A stretch of 64,000 nt of DNA from Thermus brockianus (lineage in GTDB: Bacteria > Deinococcota > Deinococci > Deinococcales > Thermaceae), in NCBI RefSeq assembly GCF_021462505.1, contig NZ_JAKEDV010000002.1:157352-221351 (forward strand), written 5' to 3'. Numbering within the stretch: position 1 is the first letter of the stretch; the number at the start of each line of letters is the position of its first letter. The position numbers were made by a program, and so were the translations under genes. The notes below the pieces were generated by a model, which worked only from the letters and a program-made list of their open reading frames with translations, ran no database searches and had not been told where the DNA came from. Positions 1 through 8,181 of this stretch are shown in pieces.

Positions 1-276
1 GTTGAAGGCGGCGGTGCCCTTGGCCACGTCGTAGCCCGTGTCCTCCACGATGAGCTCAAGCCTACGGCCGCCGATGCCGCCTAGGACCTCGTTCACGTAG
101 TCCACCCCGTCCACGAAGCCTTCCCGCCCGGCGTTCCCGGCGAAGGCGAAGGGCCCCGTGAGGGGCAGGAGGGTGGCGAGCTTCACCGGCCTGGCCTGGG
201 CCAAGCCGATGTACGGCACGCCCAAGGCCGCCAAGGAACCCACGCCCACTTTCCGCAAAAACTCCCTGCGCTTCAT
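1..276 (-). CDS. Branched-chain amino acid-type ABC transporter substrate-binding protein (N-terminal 92 residues, partial)
   Basis: This gene begins at the ATG at 276 and runs off the left edge, so only the first 92 codons are present. The N-terminus MKRREFLRK followed by a hydrophobic stretch ending near GLAQA looks like a twin-arginine or Sec signal sequence. The mature part starts with KLATLLPLTGPFAFAGN, the usual opening of periplasmic binding proteins of the LivJ / Peripla_BP_6 family that feed branched-chain amino acid-type ABC importers. A strong Shine-Dalgarno (GGAAGGAGG) lies just upstream. It is divergent from an argininosuccinate lyase-like gene, which may act on an imported compound. 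The substrate cannot be told from this fragment. Confidence 0.8.
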   Translation of the reverse strand, partial: MKRREFLRKVGVGSLAALGVPYIGLAQARPVKLATLLPLTGPFAFAGNAGREGFVDGVDYVNEVLGGIGGRRLELIVEDTGYDVAKGTAAFN

Positions 277-306
277 GTTTGCCTCCTTCCCGCTTTGCTT
301 GCGGCC

Positions 307-336
307 AACATAACACGGGGGCTTTTCCCCCGTCAA
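307..336 (-). promoter_or_regulatory. Promoter of the binding-protein gene
   Basis: On the minus strand, TTGACG (336-331) and TATGTT (312-307) are separated by 18 bp, a good sigma-A arrangement. The resulting leader of about 25 nt contains the GGAAGGAGG ribosome site of the gene starting at 276. Confidence 0.6.
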
Positions 337-350
337 CGGGCCTTGCGGAC

Positions 351-356
351 TAGGAT
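351..356 (+). promoter_or_regulatory. -10 element (TAGGAT) for a leaderless start at 363
   Basis: TAGGAT is followed by 6 nt and then the ATG at 363, the spacing of leaderless Thermus genes. No convincing -35 box is visible. Confidence 0.4.
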
Positions 357-362
357 GGGAGC

Positions 363-1799
363 ATGCGCTGGCATGGGGTCTACCGTCGGCACGTGCTTGC
401 CCCCCACTACCGCTTCGCCCGGGAGCGCCTGGTGCCCCACTTCTTTGACGCCCTCACCGCCTATGCCCTAGAGCTTGCCCGCCTGGGCCTCCCCAAGGCC
501 AAGGAGGCGGTGTTCGCCCTGAGGGAGCTTCGCACCCTGCCCCTTCCCAGCTTCACCGGGGAGGTGGAGGACGTCTTCTTCTCCATCCAGCTCCAGCTTT
601 CCGAGCACTGGGGGGAGGAGGTGGCGGGGGCCGTGCGCCGGGGCCTTTCCCGGAACGATCTGGACCTCACCGTCTTCCGCGCCTACTTGAAGGACCAGGT
701 CCTTGCCCTTCTCGGGGATTTTCTGCGCTTGCGGCGTGCCCTCTTGCGCCTGGCGGAGGCCCAGTTCGGCGTGCCCCTCGTCCTCGCTACCCACCACCAG
801 CCGGCCCAGCCCTCCACCTTGGACCACTACCTCCTTGGGGTGGAGGCCCTTCTAGAGCGGGACTACCGGAGGCTTGTCCATGCCCTTGCCACCCTGGACC
901 GCTCGCCCCTGGGGGCAAGCGCCCTGGCGGGCAGCCCCTACCCCGTGGACCGGGTGCGCCTCGCCCACCTCTTGGGCTTCCAGGGGCCCATAGAGCACAC
1001 CTTGGATGCCGTGGCCGCTGGGGATTACGCCCTAGAGCTCGCCTTCGCCCTGGCGGGGTTGGGGACAAGCCTTTCCCGCCTCCTCACCGACCTCCTGGCC
1101 TGGGCGGCCCGGGGGGCCTTTGTGGTGGGGGAAAGCCTCGCCCAAGGGTCCAGCTTCATGCCGCAAAAGCGAAACCCGGTGGTGCTGGAGCACGCCCGCA
1201 TCCGGGCGGGGAACCTTTTGGGCGGGGCGGGGGTTTTGCCCTACCTCAACCACAATACCCCCTTCACCGACCTCAACGACCACTCCACGGGTGTTTTGGA
1301 GCCCTTGGCCAACCTTTTGGCCGAGGCGGAGGCAGCCCTAGAGCTCACCCGGGTAGCCCTGGAGGAAAGCCGCTTTGAGCCGGCCCTTCTCCTGGAGGCC
1401 CTTTCCCCGGAGGTCTTGGCCTCGGAGGCGGTGGACTTGCTGGTGCGCAAAGGGGTTCCCCTCCCCGAGGCTTACCGCCGGGTGCGGGGGGCTTTGCCGG
1501 GGGTGCGGCCCGAGCTTTTGGGGGTGGACCGGGAGGAGCTGGTGGCCTGGATGAGCCTCGAGGCCTTCTTCGCCCGGCGGGAGGTCCTGGGGGGCGTGGG
1601 GCCGGAGGCCAGAAGGAAGGCGCTAAGCGGGGCCAAGAAGCGCCTCCGGGAGGACCGGAAGGCCCTAGCCGCCCTGCGGGCTAGGGTGCGGTTGGCCCGC
1701 AGGCGCCTCCTCACGGAGGACCCGGAGGGTCAGGAAGGCGTGGAGGGTCTTGGGGAAGGGGGCGAGGTAAAAGGCCAGGAGGAGGAGTCCAAGCCCTAA
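363..1799 (+). CDS. Argininosuccinate lyase / fumarase-superfamily lyase
   Basis: A 478-aa member of the aspartase/fumarase superfamily, which cleaves C-N or C-O bonds to release fumarate. The superfamily signature appears as GSSFMPQKRNP (about residues 261-271), and the catalytic-His region as ATHHQPAQPSTLDHY, close to the TH-x-Q-x-AQP pattern of ArgH. The N-terminus, however, lacks the usual ArgH opening (LWGGRF-type), so this is a diverged relative rather than a clear ArgH. It stands alone next to an ABC binding-protein gene and away from argG, which suggests a catabolic substrate related to argininosuccinate; that is inference. The last 45 codons overlap a convergent membrane-protein ORF, and the final charged tail (GEGGEVKGQEEESKP) is probably not conserved. 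Confidence 0.75.
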   Translation: MRWHGVYRRHVLAPHYRFARERLVPHFFDALTAYALELARLGLPKAKEAVFALRELRTLPLPSFTGEVEDVFFSIQLQLSEHWGEEVAGAVRRGLSRNDLDLTVFRAYLKDQVLALLGDFLRLRRALLRLAEAQFGVPLVLATHHQPAQPSTLDHYLLGVEALLERDYRRLVHALATLDRSPLGASALAGSPYPVDRVRLAHLLGFQGPIEHTLDAVAAGDYALELAFALAGLGTSLSRLLTDLLAWAARGAFVVGESLAQGSSFMPQKRNPVVLEHARIRAGNLLGGAGVLPYLNHNTPFTDLNDHSTGVLEPLANLLAEAEAALELTRVALEESRFEPALLLEALSPEVLASEAVDLLVRKGVPLPEAYRRVRGALPGVRPELLGVDREELVAWMSLEAFFARREVLGGVGPEARRKALSGAKKRLREDRKALAALRARVRLARRRLLTEDPEGQEGVEGLGEGGEVKGQEEESKP

Positions 1800-1964
1800 A
1801 AGCTTGGGCAAGAAGAAGGCCAGGCTTAAGGCGAAGAGAACGGCCGTGAGGACGTAAACCAGGCCCCCTAGCCCCTGCGCCCCCAACCGGGCCAGGGCCA
1901 AAGCTACCCGGCCTCCCCCCAGGACCGCAGCGAACCATCCCGGGCGGAGGAACCGTACGCTCAT
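1665..1964 (-). CDS. Small integral membrane protein, unknown function
   Basis: A 99-aa protein with two or three strongly hydrophobic segments (about residues 10-28, 32-52 and 53-72). I do not recognise a family. It starts 31 bp after the galE stop on the same strand, with a GAGGGGG ribosome site just before the ATG at 1964, so it is likely read from the galE transcript. Its last 135 bp overlap the 3' end of the convergent lyase gene, which is unusually long for this compact genome, so one of the two C-termini may be over-extended. The hydrophobic pattern supports a real gene more than chance. Confidence 0.55.
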   Translation of the reverse strand: MSVRFLRPGWFAAVLGGGRVALALARLGAQGLGGLVYVLTAVLFALSLAFFLPKLLGLGLLLLAFYLAPFPKTLHAFLTLRVLREEAPAGQPHPSPQGG

Positions 1965-1995
1965 ACCCCCTCTTTGGATGGGGGAGGGGGGTATG
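1962..1995 (-). repeat. 9-bp perfect inverted repeat between galE and the small membrane gene
   Basis: CATACCCCC (1962-1970) and GGGGGTATG (1987-1995) are perfect reverse complements with 16 bp between them. On the minus strand the hairpin would follow the galE stop and include the ribosome site and ATG of the next gene, so it could hold that start site closed or act as a weak terminator. Confidence 0.55.
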
Positions 1996-2928
1996 TCAAC
2001 GCCCTTGGAAATACGCCACCGTGCGCCGGATGCCCTCCTTGAAGCCCACCTCGGGACGCCAGCCGTGGGCCATGAGCTTTAGGGGCGAAAGCACGCTCCG
2101 CTCCAAGTCCCCTGGGCGGGGAGGGGCGGGGTTTACCTCGGGCGTCTTCCCCGCCGCCTCGGCCACGGCCTCCAGCACCTCCTTGGTGGTGTGGCCTTCC
2201 CCGGTCCCCACGTTGTAGACCCCTTCTAGGCCCTTTAGGGCCAGGTTGTGGGCCCGCACCACATCCTCCACGTAGATGTAGTCCCGCACGCACCCTTCGT
2301 CCCCTGGGTTCTTGCGGGCGTAGAGGGTGACGGGTTCTCCCTTCAGGACCCTTTCGGCGAAGATGGCCACCACCCCCGCCTCCCCGTGGGGGTCTTGGCG
2401 GGGCCCGTAGACGTTGGCGTAGCGCAGGGCCACCCATTTGAGGCCGTAGTTCTGGCCATAGGCGGAGAGGTAGTGCTCAAAGCTGGCCTTGCTGGCGGCG
2501 TAAGGGCTTTTGGGCCTGGGGGGCCAGGTTTCCTCGGCGCTTTCCCCTTCCGGCACCTCCCCGTAGATGGCCCCACCCGTGGAGGCGAAGACCAGCTTCT
2601 CCACCCCCCACTTGCGGCAGGCCTCGAGGAGGTTTAGCCCCCCCATGAGGTTCACCTCAAAGTCCAAAAGGGGGTTTTCCACGCTCACCTTCACCGAGGC
2701 CTGGGCGGCCTGGTGGGACACGTGGGTGGGGCGGAACTCGCGGAAAACCCGCTCAAGCCCCTCCCTATCCCGTAGGTCCACCTTGTAGAAATAAATCCCC
2801 TGGGGGACGTTTTCCCGCTTGCCCGTGGCCAGGTTGTCCAGGACCGCCACCTCCACCCCTTCTTTCCATAGGCTTTCCACGATGTGGCTGCCGATGAAGC
2901 CGGCACCGCCTGTTACCAGTACCCGCAT
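1996..2928 (-). CDS. galE: NAD-dependent epimerase/dehydratase, UDP-glucose 4-epimerase type
   Basis: A 310-aa extended short-chain dehydrogenase that should interconvert UDP-glucose and UDP-galactose for cell-surface glycans. The N-terminus MRVLVTGGAGFIGSHIVESL is the Rossmann NAD-binding loop (GxxGxxG). The catalytic YxxxK is seen as YAASK (about residues 143-147), with the Ser/Thr partner in FASTGGAIYG (about 115-124). RYANVYGPRQDP is the usual sugar-nucleotide loop. The length fits this family, but related enzymes such as UDP-glucuronate epimerase share all these motifs, so the exact sugar is not certain. A GGAGGAAGC ribosome site precedes the ATG at 2928. Confidence 0.8.
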   Translation of the reverse strand: MRVLVTGGAGFIGSHIVESLWKEGVEVAVLDNLATGKRENVPQGIYFYKVDLRDREGLERVFREFRPTHVSHQAAQASVKVSVENPLLDFEVNLMGGLNLLEACRKWGVEKLVFASTGGAIYGEVPEGESAEETWPPRPKSPYAASKASFEHYLSAYGQNYGLKWVALRYANVYGPRQDPHGEAGVVAIFAERVLKGEPVTLYARKNPGDEGCVRDYIYVEDVVRAHNLALKGLEGVYNVGTGEGHTTKEVLEAVAEAAGKTPEVNPAPPRPGDLERSVLSPLKLMAHGWRPEVGFKEGIRRTVAYFQGR

Positions 2929-2994
2929 GCTTCCTCCCGGGCCTAAGCCCTAATCCAGGCTACTTTACCGAGGGGGGTTCCCCAAGGCAAGGGC

Positions 2995-5853
2995 TTACCG
3001 GGCTCCCACCTCAATCCTTTCGGCGATCTCGGGGATGCGGGCCAGGAAGACCCCGGTGGGGCTTCCCGAAAGGGCCACCTCCTCCGGGGTCCCCTCGGCC
3101 ACGATCTCCCCACCCCGGTCCCCGCCCTCGGGGCCCAGGTCAATGACCCAGTCCGCCGTCTTCACCACGTCCAGGTTGTGCTCAATGACCACCACGGTGT
3201 TGCCGGCGTCCACCAGGCGGTGGAGCACGTCCAAAAGCTTGGCCACGTCCTCAAAGTGCAGGCCCGTGGTGGGCTCGTCCAGGATGTACAGGGTGCGGCC
3301 CGTGGCCTTGCGCCCGAGCTCCGTGGCCAGCTTGATCCGCTGCGCCTCCCCGCCGGAGAGGGTGGGGGAAGGTTGGCCAAGCCGCATGTAGCCGAGCCCC
3401 ACGTCCACCATGAGCTGGAGCTTACGGGCGATGGTGGGAACGTTTTGGAAAAACTCCAGGGCCTCCTCGGCGGTCATGTCCAGAACATCGGCGATGCTCT
3501 TGCCCCTTAGCTTGACCTCGAGGGTTTCCTTGTTGTACCGCTTCCCCTTGCACACCTCGCAGGGCACGTAGAGGTCCGGCAGGAAGAGCATCTCAATCCT
3601 CACCGTGCCGTCCCCCCCGCAGGCCTCGCACCGCCCGCCCTTGACGTTGAAGGAGAAGCGGCCAGGGCCGTAGCCCCGCTTCCTGGCCTCCGGGGTCTTG
3701 GCGAAGAGGTCGCGGATCTCGTCAAAGATGCCCGTGTAGGTGGCGGGGTTGGAGCGGGGGGTGCGGCCGATGGGGGACTGGTCAATCTCAATGACCTTGT
3801 CCAGGTGCTCTATGCCCTCCAAGGCCTCGTAGGCCCCCGGGGTGGTCTTGGCCCGCATGAGCCTTTGGGCCAGGGCGGCGTAGAGGACGTCGTGGATCAG
3901 GGTGCTCTTGCCGCTTCCCGAAGGCCCCGTCACGGCCACGAAGCGGCCCAAGGGGATCCGGAGGGTGACGTTTTTCAGGTTGTGCTCCCGGGCGCCCCTT
4001 AGGACGAGCCACTTGCCGTTCCCCTTGCGCCTTTCCTTGGGCACGGGGATCTTCCTTTCGCCCCTCAGGTACGCCCCGGTGAGGCTCCGGGGATTTCTTA
4101 GGATTTCCTCCAAGGGCCCCTGGGCCACCACCTCCCCCCCGTGGATGCCCGCCCCTGGGCCCATGTCCACGATCCAGTCGGCGGCCCGCATGGTTTCCTC
4201 GTCGTGCTCCACCACGATGAGGGTGTTGCCCAGGGCCTGCAGGCGCTTCAGGGTGGCGATGAGGCGCTGGTTGTCCCGGGGGTGGAGGCCGATGGAGGGC
4301 TCGTCCAGGACGTAGAGGACCCCCGTGAGGCCGCTCCCCACCTGGGTGGCCAGGCGGATGCGTTGCGCCTCGCCCCCGGAGAGGGTGTTGGCCGCCCGGT
4401 CCAGGGTCAGGTAGTCCAGGCCCACCCCCACCAGGAAGCCAAGCCGCTCCACGATCTCCCGGAGGATGGGCCGGGCGATCTGGGCCTGGAAGGGGGATAG
4501 GCGCTCCTCAAGCCCCTGGAAGAAGGCCAAAGCCTCCCGCACGGGCAAGGCGGAGACCTCGGCGATGTTCTTGCCCGCCACCTTTACCGAGAGCACCTCC
4601 TTCTTGTACCGGGTACCCCCGCAGGCCGGGCAAGGCTTCAGGGACATGAAGCTTTCCAGGGCCTCCCGCACCCCCTCGGACTCCGCCTCCTGGTAGCGCT
4701 TTTCCAACCAGGGGATGACCCCTTCGTAGTGCACCTCCACCCGGAAGGTTTCCTTCCCTCCCCGGCGGAAGACCACCTCAAAGGGCTCGGGCAGGCCGTA
4801 GAGCACCGCCCGCTGCACCGCCTCGGGCAGGTCCTTGAAGGGGGTTTTGAGGTCAAAGCCCAGGTACTCGGAAAGGGCCCGGAGGCGGTCCCAGAGGTAG
4901 CTCCGCCCCGTGTCCCGGCCCCGGGCCCAGGGCAGGATGGCCCCTTCCGCAAGGGAAAGCTCGGGGTTTATGACCAGTTCGGGGTCAAACTCCTGCTTGT
5001 ACCCCAGGCCCGAGCAGGCGGGGCAGGCCCCGTAAGGGGCGTTGAAGGAGAAGATGCGGGGTTCCAGTTCCTCCAGGACGCTTCCGTGCTCGGGGCAGGC
5101 GAACTTCTCCGAGTAAAGCTCCTCCTCCCCCAGATCGGGGTAGAGGACGCGCAGAAGCCCTTCGCCCCGGAGGAGGGCGAGCTCCACCGCCTCGGCGATG
5201 CGGGGGCGTTCCTCCTCCTTGAGGACCACCCGGTCCACCACCAGGTCAATGTCGTGCTTCTCGTACTTCTCCAGGTTGAGGCCCTGTGCCTCCTCCAGGA
5301 GGTAGATCACCCCGTCCACCCGCACCCGGGCGTACCCCTCCTTCAGGAGTTGCTGGAAGAGTTTCCGGTACTCCCCCTTTCTCCCCCGCACCAGGGGGGC
5401 CATGAGGACGGCCCGGGTGCCCTGGGGCTTTTGCAGGAGGCGGTCGGTGATCTCACTGGCGGACTGCTTCTCAATGGGGCGGCCGCAGGTGGGGCAGTAG
5501 GCCTGGCCCACCCGGGCGAAGAGGAGGCGGAGGTAGTCGTGGATCTCCGTCACCGTGCCCACGGTGGAGCGGGGGTTGTGGCTCGTGGTCTTCTGGTCAA
5601 TGGAGATGGCGGGGGAGAGGCCTTCAATGCTCTCCACCTCCGGTTTGTCCATGACCCCGAGGAACTGGCGGGCGTAGCTGGAGAGGCTTTCCACGTACCG
5701 CCGTTGCCCCTCGGCGTAGATGGTGTCAAAGGCCAAGGTGCTCTTCCCCGAGCCCGAAACCCCGGTGATGACGATGAATTTGCCCCGGGGGAGCTCAAGG
5801 TGGATGTTCTTGAGGTTGTGCTCCCTCGCGCCCCGGATGACGATGCGGTCCAT
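2995..5853 (-). CDS. uvrA: Excinuclease ABC subunit A
   Basis: The damage-recognition ATPase of nucleotide excision repair; it loads UvrB onto lesions. The chosen start at 5853 ([16 protein letters not shown]) gives 952 aa, the length of Thermus UvrA; the open frame continues upstream but without homology. It contains two ABC modules, with Walker [12 protein letters not shown] near residue 34 and [10 protein letters not shown] near residue 630, and two signature motifs ([14 protein letters not shown] and [15 protein letters not shown]). Cysteine clusters include CPTCGRP, CPACGG and CEACGG, matching the zinc modules. A TATACT box lies 7 nt before the ATG, so the mRNA is probably leaderless. 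No LexA-type site is evident. Confidence 0.97.
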   Translation of the reverse strand: MDRIVIRGAREHNLKNIHLELPRGKFIVITGVSGSGKSTLAFDTIYAEGQRRYVESLSSYARQFLGVMDKPEVESIEGLSPAISIDQKTTSHNPRSTVGTVTEIHDYLRLLFARVGQAYCPTCGRPIEKQSASEITDRLLQKPQGTRAVLMAPLVRGRKGEYRKLFQQLLKEGYARVRVDGVIYLLEEAQGLNLEKYEKHDIDLVVDRVVLKEEERPRIAEAVELALLRGEGLLRVLYPDLGEEELYSEKFACPEHGSVLEELEPRIFSFNAPYGACPACSGLGYKQEFDPELVINPELSLAEGAILPWARGRDTGRSYLWDRLRALSEYLGFDLKTPFKDLPEAVQRAVLYGLPEPFEVVFRRGGKETFRVEVHYEGVIPWLEKRYQEAESEGVREALESFMSLKPCPACGGTRYKKEVLSVKVAGKNIAEVSALPVREALAFFQGLEERLSPFQAQIARPILREIVERLGFLVGVGLDYLTLDRAANTLSGGEAQRIRLATQVGSGLTGVLYVLDEPSIGLHPRDNQRLIATLKRLQALGNTLIVVEHDEETMRAADWIVDMGPGAGIHGGEVVAQGPLEEILRNPRSLTGAYLRGERKIPVPKERRKGNGKWLVLRGAREHNLKNVTLRIPLGRFVAVTGPSGSGKSTLIHDVLYAALAQRLMRAKTTPGAYEALEGIEHLDKVIEIDQSPIGRTPRSNPATYTGIFDEIRDLFAKTPEARKRGYGPGRFSFNVKGGRCEACGGDGTVRIEMLFLPDLYVPCEVCKGKRYNKETLEVKLRGKSIADVLDMTAEEALEFFQNVPTIARKLQLMVDVGLGYMRLGQPSPTLSGGEAQRIKLATELGRKATGRTLYILDEPTTGLHFEDVAKLLDVLHRLVDAGNTVVVIEHNLDVVKTADWVIDLGPEGGDRGGEIVAEGTPEEVALSGSPTGVFLARIPEIAERIEVGAR

Positions 5854-5860
5854 CCGTGGA

Positions 5861-5866
5861 AGTATA
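5861..5866 (-). promoter_or_regulatory. -10 element of uvrA (leaderless)
   Basis: TATACT on the minus strand is followed by 7 nt and the uvrA ATG (5853). It is back to back with the -10 of the divergent SIS gene about 40 bp away. Confidence 0.55.
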
Positions 5867-5901
5867 CCACCCCTTTGGGGCAGGGGGTAGGGTGGGCGGG
5901 C

Positions 5902-5907
5902 TACAAT
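5902..5907 (+). promoter_or_regulatory. -10 element of the SIS-domain gene (leaderless)
   Basis: TACAAT is followed by 7 nt and the ATG at 5915. An earlier in-frame ATG at 5906 lies inside this box and could not be transcribed from it, so 5915 is preferred as the start. Confidence 0.5.
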
Positions 5908-5914
5908 GGGGGAC

Positions 5915-6946
5915 ATGGCTTCCTTCATGCGCCAGGAGGCGGAAGAAGCCCCCCAGGTGGTGGAGAGGCTTCTAAGGGAGAACGAAGCGGAGGTGAAAAG
6001 CCTGGCCGCTTTCCTAAAGCGCAAGCCCCCGGCCTTGGCCCTCACCGTGGCCCGGGGGAGTTCGGACCACGCCGCCCTCTTCGCCAAGTACCTCCTCGAG
6101 GCCCGCCTGGAGTGGCCCGTGCTCCCCTTGGCCCCTTCCGTCCTCACCCTCTACCGGGCGCGGCCCAAGCCTCCCCACCCCGCCCTCCTCCTCGCCTACA
6201 GCCAGAGCGGGGAAAGCCCGGACCTCCTGGAAGCCGTGCGGGCCTACCGGGGGAGGGGCGTCCTCACCGTGGCCCTGGTGAACCGGGAGGATAGCCCCTT
6301 GGCGAGGGAGGCGGAGGTGGTCTTTCCCCTCCATGCGGGGGAGGAAAAGGCGGTGGCGGCCACCAAGAGCTTCCTCGCCATGCTGGCGGCCACGGCCCAT
6401 CTCCTCGCCCACCTCCTGGAAGACCCCCGGCTTAGGGAAGCCCTGCCCGCCTTGCCCGAGGCCTTGGGGCGGGCTTTGGAAACGAAGGGGGACCTGGGGT
6501 ACCTGGAGGAGGCGGAGGACCTCTTCGTGCTGGGGCGGGGCTTCACCTTTCCCGTGGCCCTCGAGGCGGCCCTGAAGCTAAAGGAGGTGGCGGCCCTCCA
6601 CGCCGAAGGGCTTTCCTTGGCAGAGTTCCTCCACGGGCCCCAGGCCCTTTTGCAGGAGGGGTTTCCCGTGTTGGCCCTGGTGCAGAAGGACGAGGCCCTG
6701 GAAGGGGTTTTGGAAACCCTGGAGGGCCTACGGGCCAAGGGCGCCCACCTCCTGGTCCTCTCCCCCGAGCCCGACGCCTTGGCCCTGGCCCACGCCCCCT
6801 TGGCGCTTCCCGTGGCCCTTGCCCCCGAGCTCACCCCGCTTCTCCTCGCCCAGGCCTTTTATCCCTTGGCCGAGGCCCTGGCCCGGGCCCGCGGCCAGGA
6901 CCCCGACCGCCCCCGGTACCTCAGCAAGGTGACCCGGACCCGCTAG
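5915..6946 (+). CDS. SIS-domain sugar isomerase (GlmS C-terminal-like / AgaS family)
   Basis: A 343-aa protein made of two SIS (sugar isomerase) domains without the glutaminase domain of full-length GlmS. The phosphosugar-binding loops are visible as [11 protein letters not shown] (first domain) and [10 protein letters not shown]. The C-terminal part has ELHGPQ-like residues ([16 protein letters not shown]) typical of the GlmS/FrlB/AgaS group, which bind amino- or ketohexose 6-phosphates. It probably isomerises or deaminates an amino-sugar phosphate. The start is chosen from the promoter (see the TACAAT element). The stop codon overlaps the convergent csaA stop in the palindrome CTAG. Confidence 0.8.
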   Translation: MASFMRQEAEEAPQVVERLLRENEAEVKSLAAFLKRKPPALALTVARGSSDHAALFAKYLLEARLEWPVLPLAPSVLTLYRARPKPPHPALLLAYSQSGESPDLLEAVRAYRGRGVLTVALVNREDSPLAREAEVVFPLHAGEEKAVAATKSFLAMLAATAHLLAHLLEDPRLREALPALPEALGRALETKGDLGYLEEAEDLFVLGRGFTFPVALEAALKLKEVAALHAEGLSLAEFLHGPQALLQEGFPVLALVQKDEALEGVLETLEGLRAKGAHLLVLSPEPDALALAHAPLALPVALAPELTPLLLAQAFYPLAEALARARGQDPDRPRYLSKVTRTR

Positions 6947-7272
6947 AAGACCTTCTCCCCCAGGGGCACCTCGCGCTCGGGGGTGAGGAGGACCACCCGG
7001 CCCCCCTCGTCCTTGGCGCCCAGGACCAGGACCTCCGAGGGAAACCCCCCGATGACCCGGGTGCCCAGGTTCACGGCGCAGACCACCAAACGGCCCACCA
7101 GGTCCTCGGGCGTGTAGAGCTCGGTAATCTGGGCCGAGCTCCGCTTTACCCCAAAAGGCCCCAGGTCAATCCAGAGCTTGTAGCTGGGCTTTCGCGCCTT
7201 CTCGTGGGGTTCCGCCTTCACCACCCGGCCCACGCGCAACTCCAGGAGCTGGAAAGCTTCCAAGGCGTTCAT
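6943..7272 (-). CDS. csaA: CsaA-like tRNA-binding domain protein
   Basis: A 109-aa stand-alone OB-fold tRNA-binding domain (the Trbp111/CsaA family, also found at the C-terminus of MetRS). RVGRVVKAEPHEKARKPSYKLWIDLG at residues 12-37 and the NLGTRVIGGFPSEVLVLGA stretch are the family's conserved core. CsaA has been described as an export-related chaperone in Bacillus, while the fold binds tRNA; which role applies here is open. The start at 7272 lies 6 nt after a weak CAAAAT box, so it is probably leaderless. It sits directly downstream of a tRNA gene, separated by a terminator. Confidence 0.85.
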   Translation of the reverse strand: MNALEAFQLLELRVGRVVKAEPHEKARKPSYKLWIDLGPFGVKRSSAQITELYTPEDLVGRLVVCAVNLGTRVIGGFPSEVLVLGAKDEGGRVVLLTPEREVPLGEKVF

Positions 7273-7281
7273 AGCCCCATT

Positions 7282-7313
7282 TTGCCAAAAAGGAAAAGGC
7301 CCCCAAGGGGCCT
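7282..7313 (-). terminator. Intrinsic terminator of the tRNA-CAU gene
   Basis: The hairpin AGGCCCC-CAA-GGGGCCT (7297-7313) is followed on the minus strand by TTTTCCTTTTT. It separates the tRNA from csaA. Confidence 0.75.
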
Positions 7314-7316
7314 CGT

Positions 7317-7393
7317 TGGTGGGCCGTGCAGGACTTGAACCTGCAACCAACCGGTTATGAGCCGGCCGCTCTGACCGATTGAGCTAACGGCCC
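7317..7393 (-). tRNA. tRNA with CAU anticodon (elongator Met or lysidine-type Ile2)
   Basis: A 77-nt cloverleaf with encoded CCA. The acceptor GGGCCGT pairs with ACGGCCC, the anticodon loop is CTCATAA (anticodon CAT), and the T arm contains GTTCAAGTC. It is not the initiator: the first acceptor pair is G-C and the anticodon stem lacks the three consecutive G-C pairs of fMet tRNA. Met and Ile2 (C34 modified to lysidine by TilS) cannot be separated safely by eye. Confidence 0.93.
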
Positions 7394-7406
7394 ACGCCAA
7401 GGGCTT

Positions 7407-7412
7407 ATTGTA
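7407..7412 (-). promoter_or_regulatory. -10 element of the tRNA-CAU gene
   Basis: TACAAT on the minus strand lies 13 nt upstream of the mature tRNA 5' end. No strong -35 box is present. Confidence 0.5.
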
Positions 7413-7468
7413 GCACAAGGCCAAAGGCCCTGGGCCCATGGTGTATGCTTTTCCCCAGGAGGTAAGCC

Positions 7469-7660
7469 ATGACGGTGAACGAAAGCACCGCCGATAGGGT
7501 GGTCCGGTTTGTCCTGGCCCTGGTCCTCTTCTACTTCGCCTTCCAGTCCGCTTCCCCGTGGAACTGGATCTTGGGCATCGTGGGCGTGGTCCTTCTCTTC
7601 ACCGCCATCACCGGCTTCTGCGCCCTCTACAAGGTCTTGGGCATCAGCACCAGGCGGTGA
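7469..7660 (+). CDS. DUF2892-family small membrane protein
   Basis: A 63-aa protein with two transmembrane helices (about residues 12-26 and 31-50). The opening NESTADRVVRFVLALVL and the FCALYKVLGIST ending match the DUF2892 / YgaP transmembrane family, in which a conserved Cys follows the second helix. Function in isolation is unknown; in YgaP the helices anchor a rhodanese domain, absent here. A TATGCT box (7444-7449) and the ribosome site AGGAGGT (7457-7463) precede the ATG. Its stop overlaps the GTG start of the next gene (GTGA). Confidence 0.85.
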   Translation: MTVNESTADRVVRFVLALVLFYFAFQSASPWNWILGIVGVVLLFTAITGFCALYKVLGISTRR

Positions 7661-8181
7661 GCTGGCCCCTCGCCCTAGGGGACCTCATCCGGGTGGAGTT
7701 CTGGAAATACCCGGAGGAGGTCCTCCACTACTACTGGGAAGCCCGGGTGGTGGAGGTGCGGCCTGAGGGCGTGCTCACCCTCTTGCCCCGCGGCGGGGTT
7801 TTCCACCACGTGGCCAAGGGGCGGTCCTTTGCCCTGGACCACGACGCCTACGTGGCCTTTTTCCCAGGGGCCTGGTACTCGGGTGGCCCCGACGTGCGGG
7901 AGGGCCGGGTCCTGGAGTACTACTGGAACGTGCAGACCCCGGCGGAGTGGACGGGGAAGGCCTTGCGGCAGTACGACCTGGAGCTGGACGTGAAGTGCCG
8001 GGCGGACCACACCTGCGCGGTGTTTGACCAGGAAGAGTTTTTGGCGAAAAAGGCCCTCTATCCCCCCCTTTGGGTGGCGGAGGCGGAAAAGGCGGTGGAG
8101 GCCATCTTCCGGCACATGCGGGAAGGGCGTTGGCCGGTTCTGCCCCCGGGGGAGCCCCTTCCTTGGATGGAGCGGGTTTAG
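7657..8181 (+). CDS. DUF402-family protein
   Basis: A 174-aa protein of the DUF402 family, a compact beta-barrel fold that includes nucleoside di-/triphosphatases and the C-terminal domain of FAU-1-like RNA-binding proteins. Recognisable pieces are the aromatic VLEYYWNVQTPAEW and DLELDVKC (about residues 88-111), then VFDQEEFLAKKALYP. The GTG start at 7657 overlaps the previous stop by four bases and begins immediately before the conserved core; the open frame extends further upstream but only through the DUF2892 gene. It is translationally coupled to DUF2892. Its stop overlaps that of the convergent secreted-protein gene. The substrate is unknown. Confidence 0.75.
   Translation: MSWPLALGDLIRVEFWKYPEEVLHYYWEARVVEVRPEGVLTLLPRGGVFHHVAKGRSFALDHDAYVAFFPGAWYSGGPDVREGRVLEYYWNVQTPAEWTGKALRQYDLELDVKCRADHTCAVFDQEEFLAKKALYPPLWVAEAEKAVEAIFRHMREGRWPVLPPGEPLPWMERV

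Noticed and set aside
5906-5914. ATG at 5906 as start of the SIS-domain gene
   Set aside because: It lies inside the TACAAT -10 box; the next ATG at 5915 has leaderless spacing.
4729-6294. 521-codon open frame on the plus strand opposite uvrA
   Set aside because: It is the antisense shadow of uvrA and neighbouring sequence. It is dominated by Gly, Pro, Ala, His and Leu repeats with no motif, as expected for antisense frames in high-GC coding DNA.
7317-7393. Initiator tRNA-fMet as identity of the CAU tRNA
   Set aside because: The acceptor begins with a proper G-C pair and the anticodon stem lacks the GGG/CCC triplet of initiators.
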